In this document: in pieces, positions 16,698 to 24,436 of the stretch
Layout of the letters: each line of letters starts with the position of its first letter
Position numbering within the stretch: the stretch's first letter is position 1
Assembly: GCA_032334055.1 (NCBI GenBank)
Contig: JAUOZS010000001.1
Span: forward strand, 1-64,000
Length of the DNA: 64,000 nt
Reading direction: 5' to 3'
Source of the DNA: Selenomonadales bacterium 4137-cl
Lineage (GTDB): Bacteria; Bacillota; Negativicutes; Sporomusales; UBA7701
Program-made: the position numbers and the translations under genes
The notes under the pieces: generated by a model
Database searches by the model: none
The model's input: the letters and a program-made list of their open reading frames with translations, nothing else
Told to the model about the DNA's origin: nothing

Positions 16698-17395
16698 GAT
16701 TCTCGGCTCGGCAGAAAAGCTGTCGCCATTCGGCTTTTTTGTACGGGCAATTTTGGTAGGCTTCGGGATATACCTGCTGGGTCGATACCTGCCAAGACGG
16801 GCCGGAGGGCCTTTTTCGGCATACGATTTTCGCCTTCTTCTGGATGATGGGCGGCCTGGCGGCGTCGCCGCTTTATGAGGCCAAAATCGGTTTCGCGCCA
16901 ACGGCGGCGGCGGTCATAACCGTATATTCACTTCATTATCTCCTTTCGGCGGCGGCAACGAAGAGCCGCACCTTTGCGAAGCTGCTGATGGGGGAACCGA
17001 GGGTACTGATCGCTAACGGCAAGTTGATACGGGCGAATATGAAGAAGAGCCTCCTGCCGCTGGAGATATTGATGTCGGAATTGCGGACGATGAGCGTATT
17101 CAATATCAGTGAAGTCGAATACGCCATAATGGAAACGAGCGGACATGTAAGCGTCATAAAAAAAACCGGGCACGGTCCCGCTACCGCCAAGGATCTCAAT
17201 GTGCCCGCACCTGCCAAGCCTGCGCCGCTGGTCGTCGTCAATGAAGGCCGTGTGGTCGAAGAAAGCATCACGCGGCTCGGCTACTCCTTCTCCGGCTTCA
17301 CGGACTTCTTCTCGCGGAATTGCCCGCACCCGATAAGCGCGATATATGTCGCGACGCTTGATAAGGAAGGCACTTTGTATTATTCGGAGATGTAG
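16690..17395 (+). pseudogene. second YetF-type (DUF421) gene, frameshifted
   Basis: Translation from GTG 16690 gives the expected membrane start (GFFVRAILVGFGIYLLGRYL) up to SAYDF. The rest of the family sequence, FWMMGGLAASPLYEAKIGF through LLPLEILMSELRTM and the C-terminal domain, continues in another frame to 17395. Removing one T from the TTTT at 16829-16832 joins the halves perfectly as SAYDFAFFWMMGG. So this is either a recent single-base insertion or a sequencing error. The RBS GGAGGAGG and overlap with the previous gene indicate an intact two-gene operon originally. Confidence 0.8.
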
Positions 17396-17397
17396 AA

Positions 17398-17426
17398 GAA
17401 AACCGGGCTTCGTGCCCGGTTTTCTC
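17398..17426 (+). terminator. terminator of the YetF-type operon
   Basis: AAAACCGGGC pairs with GCCCGGTTTT across a short loop, immediately after the stop codon. Confidence 0.75.
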
Positions 17427-17550
17427 TAGGCGTTTTCAAAATTTCTCCCTTCGTCGGCCGGATGGCCAGGGTTGATATATACTAAATCGGCAATCAAAAA
17501 CGGCGGCGGATGATGAACGATAAGGCTTTTCACGCGAGGGCCGCCAAGGG

Positions 17551-17599
17551 GACTAAAGCCACCAGGCAAGTAAGAATTTGTTTGGTGGCTTTAGTCACA
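17551..17599. terminator. long inverted repeat beside the GerD-like gene
   Basis: GACTAAAGCCACCA and TGGTGGCTTTAGTC arms (14 bp) surround an 18-base loop. On the plus strand T-rich sequence follows, but the adjoining gene ends here from the minus strand. It is a plausible terminator for the minus-strand gene even though its T-tract is poor. Confidence 0.4.
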
Positions 17600-17602
17600 A
17601 AA

Positions 17603-18034
17603 TTATTTTTTTAACGCTTCCTGGGCTACCGGCCTGATACGCGGGTCTTTGAGCATATCTGTGAGAGTGTCTTTCATGCCCGGGTCGGCCATAATGTCAA
17701 CCATCGTTTTCCGCATGTCCGGATTGGACATGACTTTAACCATCGCCTGCCTCGCTGCTGGGTCATTCATAGTCTGGACCATGCCCTTTTGCATCTCGGG
17801 AGATTTCATCATATCGACCATGACTGGCCGCATCTTGTCGGAACTCATAATATTAACCATCGATTTCCGCGCTTCGGGCGAGGCCATGGCGGTAGCCATC
17901 ATTTCGGGATTGCTGTTCATCATGTAAACAGCGTCGGTTTGGCCCATCATTTTCTGCTGCGCGCACCCGGCAGCCAGCGCTATCATCAGAATAGCGGCCA
18001 GCAGCGGTACTGCGATGCAACTGTTAAAACGCAC
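17603..18034 (-). CDS. methionine-rich lipoprotein, GerD-like
   Basis: The 143-aa product has a lipoprotein signal with lipobox LAAGC (Cys24), so it is anchored to a membrane after diacylglyceryl transfer. The mature part consists of about six 18-residue units of the form SPEMQKGMVQTMNDPAAR, heavy in Met and with recurring DP or NP. The pattern resembles GerD and related spore-germination lipoproteins. The many Met residues could also bind Cu(I), which would suit the neighbourhood. No TTCA-type promoter precedes it. Confidence 0.6.
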   Translation of the reverse strand: MRFNSCIAVPLLAAILMIALAAGCAQQKMMGQTDAVYMMNSNPEMMATAMASPEARKSMVNIMSSDKMRPVMVDMMKSPEMQKGMVQTMNDPAARQAMVKVMSNPDMRKTMVDIMADPGMKDTLTDMLKDPRIRPVAQEALKK

Positions 18035-18150
18035 TTATATTCCTCCTTTAAGAGTTAGTATTATCCTCTCTAGCAAGGCGGTAAAGGCCGCTTCCTCCGT
18101 ATTATGGAAAGGGCGGCGGTATATTATTCATATAAAACGACATGGCTTTT

Positions 18151-18192
18151 TCATAAAGCCTTCATAAGTTATTCAAAATCCCTTGGTAATAT
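18151..18192 (+). promoter_or_regulatory. regulon promoter 2 (Met-rich secreted protein)
   Basis: Three direct repeats with an 11-bp period, TTCATAAAGCC (18151), TTCATAAGTTA (18162) and TTCAAAATCCC (18173), lead into TAATAT (18187-18192). The last repeat starts 14 bases before the -10 box and no -35 hexamer is present. Confidence 0.65.
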
Positions 18193-18224
18193 TAAGGCAG
18201 AACCAAAACAAAGGAGGCAACAAT

Positions 18225-18557
18225 ATGAAAAAAGCGTTAATCCTGTCGGTGGTAGCTGCTTTGGTGGTTGTGCTGGGAGCATCCTTCGTATCGGCCGCTG
18301 CACCGGAGCGGTCTGAGAACTCCGGCCCGATGATGAACTATGACCAGATGCAGCAAATGCATCAACAGATGGTCGATCAGCATGTGAAAGACGGATTTCT
18401 GACCCAGGAGCAGGCCCAGGCGATGAATGAGCATATGAGCGGCATGTCGTCAATGATGAAGGACATGGGATCTACGATGAACGGCGGTATGATGGGTTCG
18501 GGCTCCATGATGGGCGGTAACGGCAATGGGATGATGGGTGGCAGCAATCAGAAGTAA
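18225..18557 (+). CDS. methionine-rich exported small protein
   Basis: The 110-aa product has a signal peptide (MKKALILSVVAALVVVLGAS, cleavage near SAA) and a mature region very rich in Met, Gln and Gly: MMNYDQMQQMHQQMVDQHVKD, then EHMSGMSSMMKDMGS and a GGMMGSGSMMGGN tail. Such Met-rich exported proteins commonly bind Cu(I) or Ag(I). ATG 18225 follows AAGGAGG by 8 bases. It sits under the repeat-bearing promoter and just upstream of the two-component genes whose sensor has a similar MMGM loop. Confidence 0.75.
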   Translation: MKKALILSVVAALVVVLGASFVSAAAPERSENSGPMMNYDQMQQMHQQMVDQHVKDGFLTQEQAQAMNEHMSGMSSMMKDMGSTMNGGMMGSGSMMGGNGNGMMGGSNQK

Positions 18558-18593
18558 GCAACAAAAGCGCGGTGTAGGCCGCGCTTTGTTGCT
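18558..18593 (+). terminator. hairpin after the Met-rich gene
   Basis: AGCAACAAAAGCGCGG pairs with CCGCGCTTTGTTGCT with one bulge. The stem is strong but the T-tract is poor. From here to 18720 I see no gene. Confidence 0.5.
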
Positions 18594-18721
18594 TATGCGC
18601 CGTGACGAGTTACGGCGATATCTTCACCTACTTGATGAATAGCGGTGCCGCCGATAACTCCTTTTACGCACTCGTAAAGCCGCGGATATATTTAGAAAAT
18701 AGATAAGAATATCGTAATTTG

Positions 18722-18753
18722 TTCACAATTTATTCATAATCTCTTGGTAAACT
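18722..18753 (+). promoter_or_regulatory. regulon promoter 3 (two-component operon, autoregulation)
   Basis: TTCACAATTTA (18722) and TTCATAATCTC (18733) are 11 bp apart, and TAAACT (18748-18753) starts 15 bases after the second. From the second repeat the sequence (TTCATAATCTCTTGGTAA) closely matches promoter 2 (TTCAAAATCCCTTGGTAA). The response regulator gene starts 125 bases downstream, so autoregulation is likely. Confidence 0.65.
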
Positions 18754-18878
18754 ATAAGTGCATTCAGAAAGGGTGGAGGCCGCTACAGGGAAGACGGGCC
18801 ACTCAGACGAGTCTCGCTATGCTTACGGGCATAACTGGATGGTCAAAGCCAATGTGAGGAGAGAAAGGGGGAGGCTCC

Positions 18879-19577
18879 ATGTCGTACCAAACGGTGTTCA
18901 TAGTCGACGACGACATCAAGATAACAAAGCTGCTAAAGTCTTATTTCGATAAGGAAGGTTTCATTACTTATCTTGCCCATGACGGCGCGAGCGCCGTTCA
19001 GTCCATCAAGGACAAAAATCCGGATATAGTGATATTGGATCTGATGCTGCCCGGCATGGATGGCTGGGAGATCTGCCGCAAACTGCGCCGGGAAAGCGAT
19101 GTGCCCATCATCATGCTAACCGCCCGCGACGAGGAGACGGACCGCGTCATCGGGCTGGAGATGGGGGCCGACGACTATGTCACCAAACCGTTCAGCCCGC
19201 GCGAAGTGGTTGCACGGACAAAAGCCATTTTGCGCCGGACGCAGAAGACTGCCGCCAAGTCTGATCCGATCAGGGTGGGGGAGTTGTTGATCGACGCGGA
19301 ACGTCATCTGGTCAAAAAGGGCAACAACGAGCTAGATCTGACGCCGACGGAGTTCAAAATCCTCGAACTGCTAGCAACCAACGCCGGTCGGGTATTGACC
19401 AGGCTGCAGATTGTCGAGCGGGTGCAGGGCTATTCCTTCGAGGGGTACGAGCGAACTGTCGACGCCCATATGAAAAATCTGCGGCGCAAAATCGAGGATA
19501 ATCCGAAAGAGCCCCGCCACATTGTTACGATATATGGGGTGGGCTACAGGTTCGTCGTCGGCGGTGACGGCGAATGA
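18879..19577 (+). CDS. OmpR-family response regulator
   Basis: The receiver (residues 1-120) has Asp10-Asp11-Asp12, phospho-acceptor Asp54 (IVILDLMLPG), Thr-containing IIMLTARDEE and Lys in YVTKPFSP. The winged-helix DNA-binding domain (about 135-228) contains LDLTPTEFKILELLATNAGRVLT and ends KEPRHIVTIYGVGYRF. OmpR/PhoB-type regulators bind direct repeats with an 11-bp period, exactly the spacing in the seven repeat promoters nearby. The stop overlaps the kinase start by 4 bases. GGGGGAGG precedes ATG 18879. Confidence 0.95.
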   Translation: MSYQTVFIVDDDIKITKLLKSYFDKEGFITYLAHDGASAVQSIKDKNPDIVILDLMLPGMDGWEICRKLRRESDVPIIMLTARDEETDRVIGLEMGADDYVTKPFSPREVVARTKAILRRTQKTAAKSDPIRVGELLIDAERHLVKKGNNELDLTPTEFKILELLATNAGRVLTRLQIVERVQGYSFEGYERTVDAHMKNLRRKIEDNPKEPRHIVTIYGVGYRFVVGGDGE

Positions 19578-20701
19578 CCAGCATTACCTACCGCATAACC
19601 GGCTTGATGTTTCTGGCCATCACTTTCACGGTATTCTTGCTGATTTTCCTCGCCAACCAGCAGATGACCAATCTGTTCCAAAATTACCTGGCGGACTTGT
19701 ACGAGCATTCGGCCGGACACATCATGGGTCCAAACATGATGGGCATGCAGGGCATGATGGGCCTGCAGGAACAGGAGTTTCTCAGCTCGGTTCATGATTC
19801 GCTGATCTGGGTGGGATCGGCCATTATAATTGTCGGGTTGGCGGCCAGCTACGCGCTTGCCCGCAGCATTACCGTACCTCTTCGTAAACTGAACGCCGGG
19901 GTGCGGGAAATCGAACGCGGCAATCTATCCCACAAGGTGGAGGTGGACTCAAACGACGAGGTTCAGCAGCTTGCCGCCGCCTTCAACCGCATGGTCGCCG
20001 CCCTTGAAACGAATAACAGGCTGCGTAAACAGCTTCTCGCCGATATCGCCCATGAGCTTAAGTCGCCTTTGGCAGTGATCCAGGGTAACCTCGAAGGCAT
20101 GATTGACGGCGTCATCGACACCGACAAGGAGCAGTTGACGTCGTTGTTTGAGGAATCGGTCCATCTCAACAGACTAATCAACGACCTCCGGGACCTTTCG
20201 CTTGCTGAGGCCGGCCAATTGTCGCTGGAGAGGGCTCCCGCCGACATCAATCAGCTTGTATCCCACGCGGTCGGCATGGTGAAGCACCTGGCGGAGGGCA
20301 AGAGCATAGAGGTAAATTGCGTCCTGGGCGAACTGCCACCGGTCGAGGTTGACGCGAACCGCATGCGGCAGGTCATCTTTAATCTGCTGACGAACGCGGT
20401 TCGTTACACGGATACGGGCGGCAGAGTAATGGTGGAAACCGCCGCCGAGCGCCACGAGGGAAAGAACTGGGTCGCAATCTCGGTTCGCGATACCGGACAG
20501 GGGATAGCTCCCGAAGACCTGCCGCATATATTCGACCATTTCTACCGGGCGGACAAGTCGCGCAACCGCAAGAGCGGGGGAACAGGCATCGGTCTGGCTA
20601 TCGTTAAGCAGCTGGTGGAAACCCATGGCGGCAAAGTCGTTGTCGCCAGCAAGCCTAGCGAAGGAAGCTGTTTTACGGTAGTGCTCCCTATGGCTGCGTA
20701 A
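19574..20701 (+). CDS. sensor histidine kinase with a methionine-rich extracytoplasmic loop
   Basis: Two membrane helices (about 8-28 and 76-96) enclose a short outside loop with HIMGPNMMGMQGMMGLQ (49-65), a likely Cu(I)/Ag(I) ligand set. A HAMP domain follows (SITVPLRKLNAGVREIERGN), then HisKA with His160 (LLADIAHELKSPLAV) and an ATPase domain with the N box (IFNLLTNAVRYT), DTGQGIA and GTGIGLAI. The loop is far shorter than in CusS, so the sensing mode is probably different. It pairs with the overlapping response regulator. The metal assignment is inference from the loop and neighbours. Confidence 0.9.
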   Translation: MTSITYRITGLMFLAITFTVFLLIFLANQQMTNLFQNYLADLYEHSAGHIMGPNMMGMQGMMGLQEQEFLSSVHDSLIWVGSAIIIVGLAASYALARSITVPLRKLNAGVREIERGNLSHKVEVDSNDEVQQLAAAFNRMVAALETNNRLRKQLLADIAHELKSPLAVIQGNLEGMIDGVIDTDKEQLTSLFEESVHLNRLINDLRDLSLAEAGQLSLERAPADINQLVSHAVGMVKHLAEGKSIEVNCVLGELPPVEVDANRMRQVIFNLLTNAVRYTDTGGRVMVETAAERHEGKNWVAISVRDTGQGIAPEDLPHIFDHFYRADKSRNRKSGGTGIGLAIVKQLVETHGGKVVVASKPSEGSCFTVVLPMAA

Positions 20702-20784
20702 GCGCACAGGCTCCATGGCAAAGTAGGCTGCCGGTTGCCGGTAGCCTGGAATTTTACATAAAGCTGGCGAGGTGATAGGAATTG

Positions 20785-20877
20785 ATGCTGATATTACTGG
20801 CTCTTAGTGTTCTGTTTCTTATCTATGTTCTCAACGCCGTGCTTCACATTGAAATGCCCGAAGATCGTCGTGAATAG
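20785..20877 (+). CDS. 30-residue membrane peptide, KdpF-like
   Basis: ATG 20785 opens MLILLALSVLFLIYVLNAVL and HIEMPEDRRE: one membrane helix with a short polar C-terminus. The shape resembles KdpF and other small membrane peptides of ion pumps, but no Kdp pump is encoded here. AGG lies about 6 bases upstream and the gene follows the kinase by 83 bases, so it may be part of the two-component operon. Confidence 0.45.
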   Translation: MLILLALSVLFLIYVLNAVLHIEMPEDRRE

Positions 20878-20974
20878 CGGCAACGAACGCCGTTTTCCGC
20901 CATGCGGAGAGGGGCAGCCAGCGGCGCGTCACCGACAATAAAAACGATAAATATCATAACATTCTCACAATGTC

Positions 20975-21006
20975 TCCATTAGATATTCATAATAGTATTG
21001 TAGGAT
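20975..21006 (+). promoter_or_regulatory. regulon promoter 4 (small exported protein)
   Basis: TCCATTAGATA (20975) and TTCATAATAGT (20986) form the 11-bp repeat pair, and TAGGAT (21001-21006) starts 15 bases after the second. Confidence 0.5.
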
Positions 21007-21042
21007 ATTATTAGAACGATAAATTCAGAGGAGGAAATGACC

Positions 21043-21204
21043 ATGAGTAAAAAGATTACAGTGGCTATCCTGTTCGCGATGTTACTTTCGGTGCCGTTCG
21101 GATTGTCTTATTTTGCCGGAAAGGATGCAGTATCCGGCATGTCGGCGAATAAAGCGGTGGCATTCTACCACAATACGTCGCCGGACTGCAACGATCACGT
21201 GTAG
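21043..21204 (+). CDS. small exported protein, 53 aa
   Basis: ATG 21043 follows AGGAGG by 8 bases. The product has a signal peptide or membrane anchor (KKITVAILFAMLLSVPFGLSYFAG) and a short mature part ending AFYHNTSPDCNDHV with a Cys and two His. I recognise no family. Promoter 4 puts it in the putative regulon and the His/Cys end could bind metal. Confidence 0.6.
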   Translation: MSKKITVAILFAMLLSVPFGLSYFAGKDAVSGMSANKAVAFYHNTSPDCNDHV

Positions 21205-21300
21205 GCCACCGGAAACGGTTTCCCACGTAGCGGTCGCTGGCATCCGGATTTAGATTGACAATGTCAGTGGCACAAAAATTTAATGTAATAACGCCTCTAC

Positions 21301-21340
21301 AAGAAAAGTTGCCGGTAAAACCGGCAACTTTTCTTGTAAA
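21301..21340 (+). terminator. terminator
   Basis: AAGAAAAGTTGCCGG (21301-21315) pairs with CCGGCAACTTTTCTT (21321-21335) across a 5-base loop. Confidence 0.75.
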
Positions 21341-21380
21341 AGCCGCGAGAGCGGGGAAATCTTGGTTTTTCCACGCAACC

Positions 21381-21412
21381 TTCACACGATATTCATATTT
21401 TTTCAGTACAAT
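21381..21412 (+). promoter_or_regulatory. regulon promoter 5 (GGDEF/HD-GYP operon)
   Basis: TTCACACGATA (21381) and TTCATATTTTT (21392) are 11 bp apart, and TACAAT (21407-21412) starts 15 bases after the second. Confidence 0.6.
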
Positions 21413-21454
21413 AAAGATGAAAAGATTGGAAAGCGGGCGGAGGGAGTGTTACTG

Positions 21455-22102
21455 TTGGCGATGCTAGTCAATTGGCCCCTTTTAATGGGCGGTGGAGCGC
21501 TCGTATTTGGAGTAAGCACATATATAGTGCATACAATATCGCCCGAAACAGGTCTGCCGGTTTGGCTGCTTTTTATTGCCCTGCAGTCGGTGGCCGGTTT
21601 GATGATAGGCTTTATTATCCAACGGCTGCAAACCATGGCATACACGGATGGGCTAACGAAGGTATGGAACAGGCATTACCTTAACAAGCTGAGGACATGG
21701 CTCCATTCCGGGAAGGCAGACATCGGCGGTTTAAGCGTAATAATACTCGATGTCGATAATTTTAAGCAAATCAACGATAGCGAAGGGCATCTGGCCGGCG
21801 ACGATGTTTTGGTTCATATCGCGCAAATTCTGCGGCATAATGCACGTCAAACCGATATTATCGTCCGCCTGGGGGGCGACGAATTCCTGATACTATTGCC
21901 GGGAACCCAGCTCGAGGATGCGAAAGCGGCGGCGGAAAGAATCAGACGTGATATCCGAAGCTGCCCGCGCAGTTATAACGTCACGGTAAGCACCGGCATT
22001 ACCTCCTTTGTCGGGCCGACCGGCATCCGCGAGGTTATCGCTGAGGCGGACCAGGCCTTATACCGGGCTAAAGACAGTAAAGCTGCGACTATTCCTCAGT
22101 AA
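21455..22102 (+). CDS. membrane diguanylate cyclase (GGDEF)
   Basis: Two membrane helices (LLMGGGALVFGVSTYIVHTI and LLFIALQSVAGLMIGFII) precede a GGDEF domain starting YTDGLTKVWNRHYLNKL. The active-site motif GGDEF is intact, with an RxxD inhibitory site (RQTD) five residues upstream, so c-di-GMP synthesis with product inhibition is expected. A TTG start at 21455 gives 8 bases to GGAGGGAG; ATG 21461 is possible. About 215 aa. Followed 48 bases later by an HD-GYP phosphodiesterase gene. Confidence 0.85.
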   Translation: MAMLVNWPLLMGGGALVFGVSTYIVHTISPETGLPVWLLFIALQSVAGLMIGFIIQRLQTMAYTDGLTKVWNRHYLNKLRTWLHSGKADIGGLSVIILDVDNFKQINDSEGHLAGDDVLVHIAQILRHNARQTDIIVRLGGDEFLILLPGTQLEDAKAAAERIRRDIRSCPRSYNVTVSTGITSFVGPTGIREVIAEADQALYRAKDSKAATIPQ

Positions 22103-22150
22103 GCCGAAAACGCCAAATTCCGGTCAAGGGCTAAAAGGAGGGCAGAATTG

Positions 22151-23425
22151 ATGTCGCTGCGTTCGAGGATTTTTATTGCAATATTCATGCTGGCCACGGC
22201 GATTTCCCTTGCCCTGTCATATACACTGTTTACCCACATGCGCGATAACCATATCGAGACGTTGCAAAAGGACCTGACGACAATTGCGTCAATAGCTGCG
22301 TGGCAAATCAACGGCGATGACATCACGTACGAGTTGAGAAATCGGCGGATCATGGAAGCTGTGGCCAACAGCGCCGGCATATACCGGGCCTTTCTTGTCA
22401 AATCCGTTCCTTCCCGAGACTTTTTGTGGGAAAGCATCGGTCGCGGCGCTGTTCACGCCGGTGACGGGGGGGTTACCGGTTACGGAACCGTTTTCGACGC
22501 CAGAGGAGATGCGGTGGCCTTGCTCGGCGTCGAGGCGGACGCGGCCACCATCGACCAGAATATCAAGCATCTGGCGCTGCGGATTCTGCTCATCGCCCTC
22601 GCGGCAATCGGCCTGAGCGGATTAGGAAGTTTTATCCTGGCGCGGGCGTTTACCAAGAGGATAGGTGCTCTGGAGGCGGCGCTGTCCGAGATCGCGACAG
22701 GGAAATACGAAACAAGCCTTGAGGTAAACCAGCAGGAGGAAACTGCCCGTCTGGCGAGGATAATCAACGAGCTTGCCGCCAATTTGCACAAACGGCGGTC
22801 CGAACAGCTGGTATCCGCTATAGAGGCCTTGGTTGCAGCGCTGGACGCGAAAGATGCCTATACATACGGCCATTCGTCCGAAGTCGCCCTGATAGCTGAG
22901 AGAATGGCGGAATATATGGGGCAATCGGAGGAGGATTTGTTCAGAATCAGATTCGCGGCTCTCTTGCACGATATTGGCAAGATTGGCGTTCCCGACAGCA
23001 TTCTTAACAAGCACGGCCCGTTAAGTCATGAAGAACGGGCTTGCATTCAGCAGCATCCGAAGCTGGGCGCGAAAATTATCGCCGGGATTCCGGCCATGCA
23101 CGATATTGCCGAAATTATCCTGCACCATCACGAGTGCTGGGACGGGCGGGGTTACCCTGAGGGCCTCGCGGGGTCGCACATCCCGCTTGGCGCGCGGATT
23201 ATAGCGATAGCGGACGCGTATCAGGCTATGACATCGGACCGCCCGTACCGTAAAGGCATGTCGCGCGATGAAGCGATGGCCGAGATTTGCCGATGCTCCG
23301 GCACCCAGTTCGATCCCGCGCTGGTAGCAGTATTCCAGCGTACGGGGGGGCGGGGCGTTGCCCCGGAAGGAACGGGGCCACCCACGATTGTGCGCGTACA
23401 TAACTTCAACAGATATTCTTCATAA
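22151..23425 (+). CDS. HD-GYP domain c-di-GMP phosphodiesterase with membrane sensor
   Basis: An N-terminal helix, an extracytoplasmic sensor region (about 35-150), a second helix and a HAMP-like segment (TKRIGALEAALSEIATGKYE) lead into an HD-GYP domain. Key motifs are HSSEVALIAERMA, LLHDIGKIGVPD (HD) and HHHECWDGRGYPEGLAG (GYP). It should hydrolyse c-di-GMP made by the adjacent cyclase. ATG 22151 follows GGAGGG by 8 bases. The C-terminal 30 residues beyond the domain are of low complexity. Confidence 0.85.
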   Translation: MSLRSRIFIAIFMLATAISLALSYTLFTHMRDNHIETLQKDLTTIASIAAWQINGDDITYELRNRRIMEAVANSAGIYRAFLVKSVPSRDFLWESIGRGAVHAGDGGVTGYGTVFDARGDAVALLGVEADAATIDQNIKHLALRILLIALAAIGLSGLGSFILARAFTKRIGALEAALSEIATGKYETSLEVNQQEETARLARIINELAANLHKRRSEQLVSAIEALVAALDAKDAYTYGHSSEVALIAERMAEYMGQSEEDLFRIRFAALLHDIGKIGVPDSILNKHGPLSHEERACIQQHPKLGAKIIAGIPAMHDIAEIILHHHECWDGRGYPEGLAGSHIPLGARIIAIADAYQAMTSDRPYRKGMSRDEAMAEICRCSGTQFDPALVAVFQRTGGRGVAPEGTGPPTIVRVHNFNRYSS

Positions 23426-23450
23426 GATATTCAAAATGATTGCTTATAGT
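23419..23450 (+). promoter_or_regulatory. regulon promoter 6 (membrane protein)
   Basis: TTCATAAGATA (23419) and TTCAAAATGAT (23430) are 11 bp apart and TATAGT (23445-23450) starts 15 bases after the second. A further TTCAACAGATA lies at 23405. The next gene starts about 215 bases downstream; the intervening leader holds no recognisable element. Confidence 0.6.
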
Positions 23451-23666
23451 ATAGATAATACCTGTGAAAGGGGGCTTCCCCAATCCAGGGAAAATCCGGG
23501 CAATAGTTGTCAGCGCGGGGCCGATGGCGTTGCCGGATACAGCCCCATGCTACGGACCAGGGATCGTATGTTCGCCGAAGGCGCACCGTGTTGTGTCCAA
23601 AAGTTTAACAGATGCCTGCAACCTCCTTATTTCTGATGAATAACGTAAATGAACGGAGAGACAAAA

Positions 23667-24071
23667 ATGGGCAAAAGCGAATGTGCTGGGGGCGCGGCAA
23701 GCGCGAAAAGAGAGAAAAGTGTCCTTGAAGCGGTAGGGTCGGTCCTGCTTGCGATCGTTGCGTCGTCGCACCACTGGGTGCACACGATCCTCATCGCGCT
23801 TGGTTTGACCACAATCGGTTCGGGGCTGCTGTCTCTTCCCGGGCCGTTCAAAATCCTCTTTTTACTTGTTTCGCTGGCGATTTCGGTCCGGTTTATTTTT
23901 GTCGCGAGGCAGAAATGGCGGCAGGACCGTGCCGTTGCCTGGGTATACCTGATTTCCTCGGTTATCTCCATCGTGTTGGTTGCCACAGCTGTGCCGCAAA
24001 CAGCCGGGGAATTATTTAACCAGTCCGCGCAACCAATCATAGAAGGCCACCAGCAGCACCACAGCCAATAG
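23667..24071 (+). CDS. hypothetical membrane protein, 134 aa
   Basis: The product has about three membrane helices (SVLLAIVASSHHWVHTILIALG, FKILFLLVSLAISVRFIFV, AWVYLISSVISIVLVATAV) and a C-terminal tail ending in HQQHHSQ. The paired His residues before and after the helices could bind metal. ATG 23667 is favoured by GGAGAG 6 bases upstream. I do not recognise the family; its repeat promoter links it to the two-component regulon. Confidence 0.6.
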   Translation: MGKSECAGGAASAKREKSVLEAVGSVLLAIVASSHHWVHTILIALGLTTIGSGLLSLPGPFKILFLLVSLAISVRFIFVARQKWRQDRAVAWVYLISSVISIVLVATAVPQTAGELFNQSAQPIIEGHQQHHSQ

Positions 24072-24308
24072 AGGCTGGCAGCCGCGATTTCCGTGGCAGG
24101 GCTGGCGACATCGCTATATTGTAACTTGTCTTTGCCTTGAGCTTTAAAAAATGCTAGTCAGGAACCGAGCGGTGATCTTTAAATGAAAACTCTTGTCATA
24201 GACGAGAAACTGAAGCCTTCACCAGGTTGCAGCTTGTGGAGCGTATCCAGCAGCTACGAAGGCTATTATGAGCGGGACCATCGATTCGTACGCGCAAGGT
24301 CGCTTCCA

Positions 24309-24339
24309 GAGCCGCCGGGCATCGCCCGGCGGCTTTGTT
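24309..24339 (+). terminator. terminator
   Basis: GAGCCGCCGGGC pairs with GCCCGGCGGCTTT across an ATC loop, followed by GTT. The stretch 24072-24308 has no convincing gene; one frame (24215-24260) faintly resembles a MerR-type helix (FTRLQLVERIQQLRRLL) but lacks a start. Confidence 0.65.
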
Positions 24340-24357
24340 CATAAAACACATCAGTTT

Positions 24358-24400
24358 TTCAGAATGCCTTCATAATTTGTTCAAACTGTTTTGTTATCCT
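24358..24400 (+). promoter_or_regulatory. regulon promoter 7 (lemA operon)
   Basis: Three repeats with an exact 11-bp period, TTCAGAATGCC (24358), TTCATAATTTG (24369) and TTCAAACTGTT (24380), precede TATCCT (24395-24400), which starts 15 bases after the last. Confidence 0.65.
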
Positions 24401-24436
24401 GAATACGAAAAGAGCCATGGAGAGGCGGTAAGATTT

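Noticed and set aside
18758..18952. 64-codon frame in the leader of the response regulator
   Set aside because: No RBS and it overlaps the regulator gene; more likely 5' untranslated region.
24185..24346. 52-codon frame ending inside the terminator at 24309
   Set aside because: No RBS and it overlaps a terminator; a faint MerR-like helix in another frame is too short to call.
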